Source: an uncultured Pelagibacteraceae bacterium (lineage in GTDB: Bacteria; Pseudomonadota; Alphaproteobacteria; Pelagibacterales; Pelagibacteraceae). From it: DNA of 64,000 nt. This document shows, piece by piece, positions 1 through 7,655 of this stretch. Position 1 is the first letter of the stretch. Each line of letters begins with the position of its first letter. The notes under the pieces were generated by a model. The model made no database searches. It was not told where the DNA came from and saw only the letters and a list, made by a program, of their open reading frames with translations. The position numbers were made by a program, and so were the translations under genes. The stretch spans positions 1 through 64,000 of the forward strand of contig CACJRL010000004.1 of the NCBI GenBank assembly GCA_902595815.1. The letters run 5' to 3'.

Positions 1-17
1 AGAAAAGAATAAAAAAT

Positions 18-581
18 CTAAAGAAGATTTATAATTTTCAAATATTCCTCTTTATCTAGTTCCATTACTCTTCTAGAAACTTCAAAATCAAATCCAGATC
101 TTGCTAATATACCAATATCTTTTTTATAGAATAAAGGTCTATTATCTTCAGTTCTTGAAGGACCAATTCTTTTTTTTTTACAAACTTTTATGGCTGAAAA
201 AAAATCTTGATCTTCATTATTTTCATTAATTTGTTCGATTGTATTTTTTATGTATTTTTCTCCAACTCCTTTGCTTATTAAATAATTTCTAATCTTATTT
301 ATTGATGAACCTCTTTGGATTAGACTTTTTGCTTTTGTTTCTGAATAAAATTTATCATTTATAAATTTAGATTTTTCTAAATCTTCAGCTACAATCTCGA
401 TTAGATCTGAAATATTGCTTCTTTTAATGTTATCAACTTTAGATCTTAAATATTTCTTTAAAAGATATGTTTTAAGCTGTTGTTTTGATGGTGCAAATTT
501 TTCTACATAATTAAGTGCAAAGTTGCGCATTTCATCAATTGTCACTTCTAAGTTTTTTTTTTTATTTTTTATAGGAATCAT
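18..581 (-). CDS. recX: Regulatory protein RecX
   Basis: RecX-family modulator of the RecA recombinase, a small, basic, all-helical cytoplasmic protein. The conserved opening with FALNYVEKFAPSKQQLKTYL is visible, followed by repeated helical units (for example the segment with KFINDKFYSETKAKSLIQRG) typical of RecX three-helix repeats. The open frame extends to 620, but that would overlap the divergent gene starting at 609. I choose the internal ATG at 581-579, giving 187 residues, a normal RecX length. recA is not in the window, so it is not cotranscribed with it here. The stop lies only 17 bases from the window edge. Family assignment is fairly secure; the effect on RecA is family knowledge. 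Confidence 0.85.
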   Translation of the reverse strand: MIPIKNKKKNLEVTIDEMRNFALNYVEKFAPSKQQLKTYLLKKYLRSKVDNIKRSNISDLIEIVAEDLEKSKFINDKFYSETKAKSLIQRGSSINKIRNYLISKGVGEKYIKNTIEQINENNEDQDFFSAIKVCKKKRIGPSRTEDNRPLFYKKDIGILARSGFDFEVSRRVMELDKEEYLKIINLL

Positions 582-608
582 TATTGCATTTAATATAATA
601 TAACCCTG

Positions 609-1082
609 ATGATTGAACAAATATCTGCATTTTTTACAGTAGAAATGATCTATATGTGGTTGAATATAGGTGTAATACCTTTTTGGTTAATGCTTATTAT
701 TTTTCCACAAACTAAAGTTTGTGGTTTATTTGTTACATCAATAATTCCAACATTTATTTTGGCAAGTGTTTATGTTTATCTATTATATATATTCTTTTTT
801 GCTGGATATGATTTTGATAAAAACTTTATTTTATATTTAAGTTTTTATGATCTAGCTGAGCTTTTTGAAAATAATGAGTTTTTAATTTTATTTTGGACGC
901 ACTTCTTAGCTATAAATTTATTTTGTGGATCTTGGATTGTTAAAGATAGCCAGAGATTTTATATGTCAAAAATTCTAGTCTTTTTTCCTTTAATAATCAC
1001 ATATTTTATTGGTCCTTTAGGATTATTTATATACTGGGTTATAAGAATATTTTTTGCAAAGAGAATAAGTTTATTTGATTAA
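609..1082 (+). CDS. ABA4-like (DUF4281) integral membrane protein
   Basis: A 157-residue, highly hydrophobic protein with about four membrane segments. It has the pattern of the ABA4-like/DUF4281 family: an N-terminal PFWLMLIIFP segment, a central FWTHFLAINLFCGSWI motif with conserved H, D/N and W positions, and a C-terminal GPLGLFIYWVIR segment. Plant ABA4 is linked to neoxanthin formation; the bacterial homologues have no established function. The gene starts 27 bases from the corrected recX start, so the two are divergent and share a very small promoter space. It ends 3 bases before the convergent rhodanese gene. Family call likely, role unknown. Confidence 0.7.
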   Translation: MIEQISAFFTVEMIYMWLNIGVIPFWLMLIIFPQTKVCGLFVTSIIPTFILASVYVYLLYIFFFAGYDFDKNFILYLSFYDLAELFENNEFLILFWTHFLAINLFCGSWIVKDSQRFYMSKILVFFPLIITYFIGPLGLFIYWVIRIFFAKRISLFD

Positions 1083-1085
1083 TTT

Positions 1086-1472
1086 TTATTTCTCTACTTT
1101 AAAGCCACTGCTCTTCATTTGAGAAAAGCCACCATCTATATGTGAAATTTTTTCAAAGCCCATATCTTTCAATGATTTTGTAGCTAGTGCTGATCTTAGT
1201 CCACCTGCACAAAATAAAACCATTTCTTTGTTCATATCTATCTTGCCTTCTTTAAAGTAAGGACTATCTGGATCCATCCAAAACTCTAACATTCCTCTAG
1301 GAATGTGATGAGAATTTTCTATTCTTCCCATTTTCTCAAGTTCTCGAATATCTCTTATATCAATTAAATTGCATTTATCACTGTTTACCATCTCTAATGC
1401 TTCTGCTGGGGAAAGTGTCTTGATTTCTGTCAAAGCTTCTGCGACCAATGTTTGTGCTGATTTAATGCTCAT
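1086..1472 (-). CDS. Rhodanese-like domain protein
   Basis: A single-domain rhodanese of 128 residues, probably cytoplasmic. After an N-terminal helix the usual fold landmarks appear: LIDIRD at about 36-41, HIPRGMLEF at about 56-64, and the active-site loop LFCAGGLRS with candidate catalytic Cys88. The loop ends in GGLRS and the C-terminal HIDGGFSQMK is the standard rhodanese ending. Such proteins carry sulfane sulfur as a Cys persulfide; the donor and acceptor cannot be read from sequence. It is convergent with the ABA4-like gene and divergent from the peroxiredoxin gene, 43 bases away. Some family members have regulatory or sulfur-relay roles instead of thiosulfate sulfurtransferase activity. 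Confidence 0.85.
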   Translation of the reverse strand: MSIKSAQTLVAEALTEIKTLSPAEALEMVNSDKCNLIDIRDIRELEKMGRIENSHHIPRGMLEFWMDPDSPYFKEGKIDMNKEMVLFCAGGLRSALATKSLKDMGFEKISHIDGGFSQMKSSGFKVEK

Positions 1473-1515
1473 AAAGGTTTAATACATCATTATAAATTTT
1501 AATCTACGAAAAAAT

Positions 1516-1965
1516 ATGCCAAATAAAGCTCCTAATTTCAAAATCCCATCAACTAATTCAAAACTTTTAGAGCTAAAAAAAATAAAAAGTAAATATAAAG
1601 TTTTATATTTCTATCCAAAAGATAATACACCAGGCTGCACAGTTGAAACAAAAGACTTCAATTCTCTACTTTCACAATTTAAAAAATTAGACTGTGAAGT
1701 TATTGGTATTTCTAAAGATAGTATGGAAAGTCATGAAAAATTTAGAGATAAATTCAAAATTAAGTTTGATTTGGTAGCAGACGTAAAAAAAGAAGCGATT
1801 AAAGCATACAAAGTTTGGGGTAAAAAAAAATTCATGGGTAGAGAATTTATGGGATTAATAAGAAGTACATTTTTATTAAAAGATGACAAAATTATTAAAG
1901 AGTGGCGTTCAGTAAAAGTTAAAGACCACGCAAAAGAAGTGTTAGAATTTTTAAAAACAGTTTAA
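1516..1965 (+). CDS. bcp: Bcp/PrxQ-type thiol peroxidase
   Basis: Peroxiredoxin of the Bcp/PrxQ subfamily, reducing hydroperoxides in the cytoplasm. The peroxidatic motif TPGCTVET places the active Cys at residue 41 after FYPKDN, and a Trp/Arg-containing C-terminal half (RSTFLLKDDKIIKEW) is typical. E. coli Bcp has a second, resolving Cys five residues later; here that position is Lys46, so the protein probably works as an atypical 1-Cys form or uses Cys elsewhere (a Cys follows FKKLD) or an external thiol. Length 149 is normal. A strong bidirectional terminator follows the stop. Assignment is confident; the mechanistic variation is an inference. Confidence 0.9.
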   Translation: MPNKAPNFKIPSTNSKLLELKKIKSKYKVLYFYPKDNTPGCTVETKDFNSLLSQFKKLDCEVIGISKDSMESHEKFRDKFKIKFDLVADVKKEAIKAYKVWGKKKFMGREFMGLIRSTFLLKDDKIIKEWRSVKVKDHAKEVLEFLKTV

Positions 1966-1966
1966 T

Positions 1967-1995
1967 AAAAAAGGCCCCATTTACGGGGCCTTTTT
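1967..1995. terminator. Bidirectional intrinsic terminator between bcp and amt
   Basis: A GGCCCC/GGGGCC hairpin (1973-1978 with 1985-1990) is flanked by an A-run on the left and a T-run on the right. The full stem is about 11 base pairs around a 6-base loop. It serves the convergent bcp (+) and amt (-) genes and has a U-tract in either direction. Confidence 0.9.
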
Positions 1996-2022
1996 AGTTT
2001 AACTTAAGGGAGGGAGTTAAAT

Positions 2023-3324
2023 TTAGTCTCTTATAGCGTAAGCTATTACACCAGTTTCAGTTACGTCTGTACCTTTCAGTTCAGCCTCTTTACTTAATCT
2101 GATACCCATAGTGTTTTTCATAATTGCCCATACAATGTATGATACTACAAAAACAAATGCGTTGATCGAGATTACACCGATTAACTGTGCACTAAAGTTT
2201 GCATCAGAGTTTGTTAGTGGAACAGCTAATGTTCCCCAAACTCCAGCAAATAAGTGAGCTGGTATTGCACCAACAACATCATCAATCTTAAATGAGAATA
2301 ATAGTTTTGTTCCGAACACTACTATTAATCCACCGATTGCACCGATGAATATTGCTGCTATAGGTGCTGGCGCTAATGGTTCAGCTGTTATTGCAACTAA
2401 TCCACCAATCGCACCGTTAAGCATTTGAACTACATCAGTTTTACCATACATTAATCTAGTAATTACTGCTGCTGCTAAAACACCACCACACGCTGCTAAG
2501 TTTGTATTAATAAATATATTAGATACAGCTACTGCATCATCGAAAGTTCCCATAGCAAGCTGTGAACCACCGTTGAAACCGAACCAACCTAACCATAAAA
2601 TAAATACTCCAACTGTTACCAAAGGTATAGAAGAAGCTGCAAATGGTCTCATTGGTTTTGCTTCACCTGATTTGGCAAATCTTCCTGTTCTCGCACCTAA
2701 CAACATAGCTCCTGCTAATGCTGCAGCTCCACCAGTTGAGTGCACAAGAGTTGAGCCAGCAAAATCAGAGAAACCTAAAGCGGCTAACCAGCCACCACCC
2801 CACTGCCATCCCATGACAATTGGATAAATGATTCCTGATAAAATTGCTGCAAATAAGAAGAAAGGCCATAATTTAATTCTTTCTGCTAACGTACCAGATA
2901 CAATTGATACTGTTGTTGCACAGAATACCATTTGGAAATACCAATCCGAACCATCTGCATATCCTGTATCAACAGCACTTGCATCAGACCACGGAGTGAA
3001 TGTTCCTATATAGCCGCCCTCTGGAATTCCATATGCTAGATTATATCCAACCATCCAGAACATAATTCCAGCGATAGAAAATAATCCAATATTTTTTGCA
3101 CAAATTACAGATACACTTTTTGAAGTTACCATTCCTGATTCTAGCATCGCAAATCCGCAAGCCATAAACATGACAAGAAAACCACAAACTAAAAATAGAA
3201 ATGTATTAAAAATAAATCCAACTTCTGCAGAGACTGTAGATTCGGCATAACCTACACTTGTCATATTTAGTAAGAAAAACAAACTTACTAATGGACCGAC
3301 AAGTTTTTTTAAATGTTTAGTCAT
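2023..3324 (-). CDS. amt: Ammonium transporter, Amt family
   Basis: Inner-membrane ammonium channel/transporter of 433 residues with a cleavable-looking N-terminal signal (ending around SVGYA), then about 11 membrane segments. Diagnostic stretches include MLESGMVTSKS near the N-terminal pore, DFAGSTLVHSTGG with the first pore His, FGFNGGS, and the later VGAIPAHLFAGVWG carrying the second pore His. A good ribosome binding site (GGAGGT, 3326-3333 on the minus strand) precedes the ATG. No glnK/glnB gene is adjacent, unlike many bacterial amt loci, so PII control, if present, is encoded elsewhere. Transcription ends at the hairpin near 1980. Confidence 0.95.
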   Translation of the reverse strand: MTKHLKKLVGPLVSLFFLLNMTSVGYAESTVSAEVGFIFNTFLFLVCGFLVMFMACGFAMLESGMVTSKSVSVICAKNIGLFSIAGIMFWMVGYNLAYGIPEGGYIGTFTPWSDASAVDTGYADGSDWYFQMVFCATTVSIVSGTLAERIKLWPFFLFAAILSGIIYPIVMGWQWGGGWLAALGFSDFAGSTLVHSTGGAAALAGAMLLGARTGRFAKSGEAKPMRPFAASSIPLVTVGVFILWLGWFGFNGGSQLAMGTFDDAVAVSNIFINTNLAACGGVLAAAVITRLMYGKTDVVQMLNGAIGGLVAITAEPLAPAPIAAIFIGAIGGLIVVFGTKLLFSFKIDDVVGAIPAHLFAGVWGTLAVPLTNSDANFSAQLIGVISINAFVFVVSYIVWAIMKNTMGIRLSKEAELKGTDVTETGVIAYAIRD

Positions 3325-3420
3325 TTAACCTCCATTGTTAAAAAGAGGTTCTTATAATTTTAAAATAAATAAAAACTAATGATTGTTGTTAAAAATAGAT
3401 ATGCAGTTTTTGCATGTAGA

Positions 3421-3464
3421 AACAGCCTTTATCAAGAATTTTAGCACTCATGATAAAGGCTGTT
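3421..3464 (-). terminator. Long perfect hairpin downstream of the HU gene
   Basis: Two 14-base arms (3421-3434 and 3451-3464) are exactly complementary around a 16-base loop, directly after the HU stop codon on the minus strand and before the amt promoter region. No clear U-run follows on the minus strand. It may therefore be a transcript 3' end protector or a factor-assisted terminator more than a textbook intrinsic terminator. Confidence 0.65.
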
Positions 3465-3473
3465 AAATGAGAT

Positions 3474-3749
3474 TTACTTGTTAAATACTTCTTTAAGTGC
3501 TTTAGCAGGTAAAAACTTTACCTTTTGAGAAGCAGCGATTTGGATTTGCTCTCCAGTTCTTGGATTACGTCCAATTCGGGCTTTTCTTTTAGCCACTTTA
3601 TATGTACCAAAACCTGCAATCTTTACAGAATCGTCGTTTTTCAACGCATCTAGTATAGTATTCGTAATAGTATCAAAAGTACGCTCTGCATCAGCTTTAC
3701 TTTGATTTAACGAACCAGCTAGCTTTGCTACTAATTGTTTTTTGTTCAT
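3474..3749 (-). CDS. HU-family DNA-binding protein
   Basis: A 91-residue nucleoid protein of the HU/IHF family. It shows the N-terminal helical dimer core (NKKQLVAKLAGSLNQSKADAE), the SVKIAGFGTYKV strand and the DNA-intercalating beta arm GRNPRTGEQIQIAA with the tip Pro63. The C-terminal VKFLPAKALKEVFNK closes the fold. This is HU, since the GFGTF-like segment and arm match HU more than IHF alpha or beta, although subfamily choice is not certain. The gene stands alone with about 150 bases of AT-rich leader upstream and a long hairpin downstream, as expected for an abundant protein. Confidence 0.93.
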   Translation of the reverse strand: MNKKQLVAKLAGSLNQSKADAERTFDTITNTILDALKNDDSVKIAGFGTYKVAKRKARIGRNPRTGEQIQIAASQKVKFLPAKALKEVFNK

Positions 3750-3901
3750 TTTAGCTCCGGTTTTAAAGGTTTATGAAACTATACTTAACAAAATCATTGA
3801 TAATTCAAGCTTTTTTTTAGTATATATTTATTATTGAACAACAATATGTAGTGGTTAAAAAAGTCAATAATTACAACGTTTTTTTAGCTATTAAAAAAGC
3901 T

Positions 3902-5011
3902 TTAAAATAAGCCTAAATCTTTAAGGTCGTTAAATGTGGCGAAAAACATCAAAGATAGCAACAAAAACATTCCGATTCGAAAAAAACCTTCCTGTGTTTT
4001 TTGACTTAAAGGACGACCTAATACTTTTTCAAATGCATAAAACATCAGATGTCCTCCATCTAATAAAGGTATAGGAAACAAGTTAATTAGTCCTAAACTT
4101 ATAGAAATATATGCCATCATACTGACAAAAGGTATAATTCCAAATTCTGCTACTTGGCCAGAAATTTTAGCAATTCTAATTGGACCACCCAATTGAGAAC
4201 TGTCCCCTGCTCCTGTAAACATTGATCCAAGATATTTAAGTGATGAAGTTGTAACAAAATAAACTTCATTAAATGATTGAAGTAAAGCTTGTGCAGGTCC
4301 AAGTTTTTTGTGTGTTATTTGATTGTTATAAGGACTAAGTTTAATACCTACCATCCTTTTCTTTAATTTGTTTCCTAATTCATCAACGCTATCAACAAAA
4401 TTTGGTTTAACTTTTAGAATTATCTCCTGGTCATATCTTGAAACTTTAAAATCGATAAATTCTGATGTTGACATTGCTATTAATTTAGAAACATCCAGAA
4501 TACTCTCTACTTTTGTATTATCTATTTCAATAATAACATCATTTTTTTGCATTCCGGCAACTTCTGCTGGACTATCTTTTAATACTTCATCAATTACAGC
4601 TGGTGTAAAATCTTTACCTGCAAACATGTATATGAAGGTAAAAATGACTATAGCTAATATAAAATTAGCCAATGGTCCTCCAGCAACAATTAAGGCTCTT
4701 TGGTAAAGAGGTTTTGTTACAAACAATTTATGTTGGTCTTCTTTGCTATATTTTTTTAGTAGCTCCTCTTGATCTGCTTGTGAAAATACATTCCTATCTC
4801 CGAAAAATTTTACATAACCACCTAGTGGTATCCAACAAACTTTCCATCTTGTCCCTGATTTATCGTTCCATCCAAATAATTCTCGACCAAAACCTATCGA
4901 AAAATCTGTTACACCAACACCATATCTTTTCGCAAAATAATAATGTCCATATTCATGAATGAAAACAACAACAACAATTAATACAATAAATGGTAATATA
5001 AAATTGAGCAT
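3902..5011 (-). CDS. rseP: RIP site-2 zinc metalloprotease RseP/RasP
   Basis: Integral membrane protease of the site-2 family that cleaves membrane-anchored substrates such as anti-sigma factors or signal-peptide remnants. The zinc motif HEYGH lies at residues 19-23 in the first membrane segment and the third-ligand motif LLDGGH is near 316-321 in a C-terminal segment. A PDZ domain covers about 125-200 (KDSPAEVAGMQKNDVIIEIDN at its core). Length 369 fits single-PDZ RseP forms. In many Alphaproteobacteria it sits in the dxr-rseP-bamA row; here neither dxr nor bamA is adjacent, and the neighbours are thiV and HU. Substrates are not deducible. Confidence 0.92.
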   Translation of the reverse strand: MLNFILPFIVLIVVVVFIHEYGHYYFAKRYGVGVTDFSIGFGRELFGWNDKSGTRWKVCWIPLGGYVKFFGDRNVFSQADQEELLKKYSKEDQHKLFVTKPLYQRALIVAGGPLANFILAIVIFTFIYMFAGKDFTPAVIDEVLKDSPAEVAGMQKNDVIIEIDNTKVESILDVSKLIAMSTSEFIDFKVSRYDQEIILKVKPNFVDSVDELGNKLKKRMVGIKLSPYNNQITHKKLGPAQALLQSFNEVYFVTTSSLKYLGSMFTGAGDSSQLGGPIRIAKISGQVAEFGIIPFVSMMAYISISLGLINLFPIPLLDGGHLMFYAFEKVLGRPLSQKTQEGFFRIGMFLLLSLMFFATFNDLKDLGLF

Positions 5012-5052
5012 TTATTAAATTATACAATAATTAGGTTTTTAATAAACATCAA

Positions 5053-6483
5053 TTATTTCAATTTCCATGCAATTATTGGTGATAAAGTTGCCGCAATAAA
5101 TGAACAAAATAAAAGAGATTGAGAAATATACGATGGTGCTAAATCCATTGGCAAAATTATGCCAAATAGTATTGATTTAGAAAAATCAGGACTTGGAAAA
5201 AATAATAGTCCTGCAATTAATCCTATTAATATAGAAACATAAGCATTTTTTTCATCATAAGATTTTGAATAAAAAGTATAAAAAACACTTAGAACAGCTG
5301 CACAACAAAATAAATCTGCTATTAAGAATAAATAAAGAATACTAAATCCTTTTGATGCTACAAAAAAAGCTATGACCGAAAGAAAAATAACAAATTGTTT
5401 TGAGATATTTAAATGATTATTTTTTAAATTTAATATTTTATCTACATCGACTATTACCAAACTTGAAATAGCATTTATTAAAGTATCAATACTACTTATT
5501 GTTAAAGAAATAGCTAAAATTATTACAATGACTGAAAATATTATTGAATTTTCTTTTAATAAAATTGAGAAAAATGCAAGATCAGGTATTACATTAGTAT
5601 CTTGAGAGACAGCCACTAAACCACTAAATCCCATAAAAAAGACTATTGGTAATATTATTAAAAATGAAAATATTAAACTTTTTTTTAAAACCTCGTAATT
5701 TTTTGCAGCATAAACTCTCTGCCAATTACCTTGATGAAAAAGATTAGTTGCAGCAACAGCAATAAAGAAAGTTAAACCAGCAGTATAATTTGGGAGATAA
5801 CTAAAACTTAACAAATGCGGATTATTATTTTTAATAATTTCAAAGTTAAATTCGTTTGTTTCAATTGAGGTAATAAAAATTAAACTAATTATTAAAAGAG
5901 CTGTAAATACAAAAAATTGAATATTATCTGTGATTAAGGATGCTCTTAACCCTCCATATAATGTGTAAAGTAAAGAACATGATATTACTATTAAAGAGGT
6001 AATCCATAATTCAGTACCAGATATGTAATTAATTAAAAAAGCTACTGCAGTAACTTCAGCAATTAAAAAGATTGTCATATAAAAAATGGAAAAAACTAAA
6101 ATAAGTTTATAAAGATTTGGTCCAAATCTTAATCTTATAATTTCAATAATACTTTTGCCTTGTGGATAACTAGTTCTAAATTTTTTACCAAGATAAATTA
6201 AAATAAAGAGTGGAAATGCAGTTCCTAGTGAATAACCAATCACTGCACCAATTCCTCCCCATGTTGCTGCTGATGCGGGTCCAAATAAAATCCAAGCACC
6301 AAGTGCTGAAGCAACAAGACTTGTTGTTAAGGATAAAGTTCCAATCGAACGGTTTGCAACTAAATAATTATTAAGTCCTTTAAATTTTTTTGAAAAATAA
6401 ATTCCAACAAAAACAAATATTAGAGAAATTGAAATAATTAATATTATTGCTGATGATTGATTGATTATATTTAAATTATTCAT
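5053..6483 (-). CDS. thiV: Sodium:solute symporter, ThiV-type (HMP uptake)
   Basis: A 476-residue sodium:solute symporter (SSS family) with about 13 membrane segments. SSS landmarks include KFKGLNNYLVANRSIG, the GAWILFGPASAATWGGIGA region near residues 62-80, TLYGGLRASLITDNIQ and a late ISSIDTLINA. The leader holds a TPP riboswitch whose 3' end runs into the ribosome binding site. That fits published work on Pelagibacter, where an SSS gene under a TPP switch, thiV, is the proposed importer of the thiamin pyrimidine precursor HMP. The substrate is inferred from the riboswitch and that precedent. Family call is very secure. The start ATG sits 4 bases after the GGGAA of the switch. Confidence 0.88.
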   Translation of the reverse strand: MNNLNIINQSSAIILIISISLIFVFVGIYFSKKFKGLNNYLVANRSIGTLSLTTSLVASALGAWILFGPASAATWGGIGAVIGYSLGTAFPLFILIYLGKKFRTSYPQGKSIIEIIRLRFGPNLYKLILVFSIFYMTIFLIAEVTAVAFLINYISGTELWITSLIVISCSLLYTLYGGLRASLITDNIQFFVFTALLIISLIFITSIETNEFNFEIIKNNNPHLLSFSYLPNYTAGLTFFIAVAATNLFHQGNWQRVYAAKNYEVLKKSLIFSFLIILPIVFFMGFSGLVAVSQDTNVIPDLAFFSILLKENSIIFSVIVIILAISLTISSIDTLINAISSLVIVDVDKILNLKNNHLNISKQFVIFLSVIAFFVASKGFSILYLFLIADLFCCAAVLSVFYTFYSKSYDEKNAYVSILIGLIAGLLFFPSPDFSKSILFGIILPMDLAPSYISQSLLFCSFIAATLSPIIAWKLK

Positions 6484-6484
6484 T

Positions 6485-6545
6485 TTCCCTTTCTGAATTA
6501 CCGGACAGGTTCTAAGGGTATTTCTCAGCCTTCTGGCACCCCATT
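6485..6545 (-). promoter_or_regulatory. TPP riboswitch (THI element) controlling thiV
   Basis: On the minus strand the leader contains the THI-box core: GGGGTGCC (6542-6535), GGCTGAGAAATACCC, GAACCTG, CCGGTAAT and CAGAAAGGGAA. These match the P2/P3 pyrimidine-sensor side and the P4/P5 pyrophosphate side. P3 is minimal (GCC-AGAA-GGC), and the usual complementary arm after TAAT seems missing, so P5 is very short. The terminal GGGAA doubles as the thiV ribosome binding site, pointing to translational control. It begins only about 21 bases after the upstream TauE/SafE-like stop codon. Confidence 0.92.
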
Positions 6546-6563
6546 TACAACTTATTTCAAAGA

Positions 6564-7307
6564 TTAAATGAAATCAATTATTAACTTAGCACTACTAACA
6601 AGAATTAAAGCGTAAATGATATTATAAAATAAATTTTCCTCAATTATTTTAAGTAATTTATAACCTATAAATATTCCAATAAGCGCTAAGGGAAAGAGAG
6701 TAACTGATTGATATAAAGTATCAAAATTCATCATAGATAAATAAACATACAGAGGAAGCTTAATTAGATTTACACAACTAAAAAAAATAATTCTTGTACC
6801 AACATAAATTTCTTTTTTCATTCTTAGTGGAAGCAAATAAAGACTTGTTGGAGTTCCTCCCGCATGAACACAAAAACTTGAAAAACCAGCAATGGATGAA
6901 CAAATAGCCCCTTTAAAAAAGTTTTTTTTTGCCGGTATAGTTTTTTCTTTTTTAAATAAAAAATAATGACCAGAAAATAAAAAACCCATTATTCCAACTA
7001 TTAACTTAAGCAAATCCTCAGAAAAATAAGTAAATGTAAATGAGCCAATTATTATTCCAATAGCTGCAAATGGAACTATTAATTTAAGTGTTCCAAAATC
7101 AAACTCTCTTCTAAATCTATAAACTGCAATAATGTCTGAAAAAATTAATATTGGTAAAATAATTGCAAGTGCTTGATTTAATGGCATTACTACTGTCATT
7201 AATGGAACTGAAATTAATGATATTGATCCACCTAAACCTGACTTAGCAATTCCATATAATACGATAGCTGGAACAACGCTAACAAAGAATAATAAATTTA
7301 TCTCCAT
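6564..7307 (-). CDS. TauE/SafE-family membrane transporter
   Basis: A 247-residue TauE/SafE (DUF81) inner-membrane protein with about eight helices. The family signature appears as GIAKSGLGGSISLISVPLMT near the N-terminus and its repeat KGAICSSIAGFSSFCVHAGGTP near the middle. Members export sulfite, sulfoacetate or other small anions. Sulfite export would fit the taurine genes 6 kb away, but it lies in a minus-strand run directly before the thiV riboswitch, so a thiamin-related or unrelated cargo is also possible. It follows the small membrane protein gene by 6 bases and is probably cotranscribed. Family secure, substrate open. Confidence 0.85.
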   Translation of the reverse strand: MEINLLFFVSVVPAIVLYGIAKSGLGGSISLISVPLMTVVMPLNQALAIILPILIFSDIIAVYRFRREFDFGTLKLIVPFAAIGIIIGSFTFTYFSEDLLKLIVGIMGFLFSGHYFLFKKEKTIPAKKNFFKGAICSSIAGFSSFCVHAGGTPTSLYLLPLRMKKEIYVGTRIIFFSCVNLIKLPLYVYLSMMNFDTLYQSVTLFPLALIGIFIGYKLLKIIEENLFYNIIYALILVSSAKLIIDFI

Positions 7308-7313
7308 TATAAA

Positions 7314-7478
7314 TTAGAAATATAGTAATAAAGATAAAACCACTAATATTAAAACTAATATGATTACAGCTATGTAATTGAGTTTAATTTTAAATTTGCT
7401 TAATAAAAATTCATTAATTTTTTCCCAGAAAATAATAATTAAAATTAATAGTACTGCTGGAAGAATAAATTTAATCAT
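7314..7478 (-). CDS. Small two-helix membrane protein A
   Basis: A 54-residue hydrophobic protein with two predicted membrane helices separated by a short basic linker (KINEFLLSKFKIKLNY). The open frame reaches 7538, but the ATG at 7478 starts the clean hydrophobic segment IKFILPAVLLILIIIF and follows the preceding small gene's stop by 8 bases, so I prefer it. It resembles the upstream 55-residue protein in layout and sequence (ILPAVLLILI versus IIPAIFLILV; both end in a second hydrophobic helix), suggesting tandem duplication. I do not recognise a family. Its place between an ABC-2 exporter and a TauE/SafE permease suggests a membrane accessory subunit. Confidence 0.6.
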   Translation of the reverse strand: MIKFILPAVLLILIIIFWEKINEFLLSKFKIKLNYIAVIILVLILVVLSLLLYF

Positions 7479-7486
7479 AAAATTAT

Positions 7487-7654
7487 TTACATCAAAAAAT
7501 ACATCAATCCAAATATAACAAGTATAATTATTATCCAAATTGAAAAATTAGATATCAATTGTTTAATATTTGAGTTTGATCTGAGAAAATTAGGTAGAAC
7601 TAATACTAAGACTAATATTAAAAATATTGCAGGAATTATCTGGTCAACAGTCAA
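7487..7654 (-). CDS. Small two-helix membrane protein B (TTG start)
   Basis: A 55-codon frame opens with TTG at 7654-7652, one base after the stop of the ABC permease gene, and ends at 7487, 8 bases before the next ATG. The translation begins MTVDQIIPAIFLILVLVLVL, then has a polar linker containing NFLRSNSNIKQLISNF, then a second hydrophobic helix ending in IFGLMYFLM. It fills what would otherwise be an unexplained gap and looks like a sister of the following 54-residue protein. No ATG start is available, so ordinary ORF calling misses it. Function unknown. Confidence rests on position, length, hydrophobic pattern and resemblance to its neighbour. Confidence 0.55.
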   Translation of the reverse strand: MTVDQIIPAIFLILVLVLVLPNFLRSNSNIKQLISNFSIWIIIILVIFGLMYFLM

Positions 7655-7655
7655 A

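Noticed and set aside
2573..3013. Plus-strand frames inside the ammonium transporter gene.
   Set aside because: They are antisense shadows of a well-supported Amt sequence with no protein features of their own.
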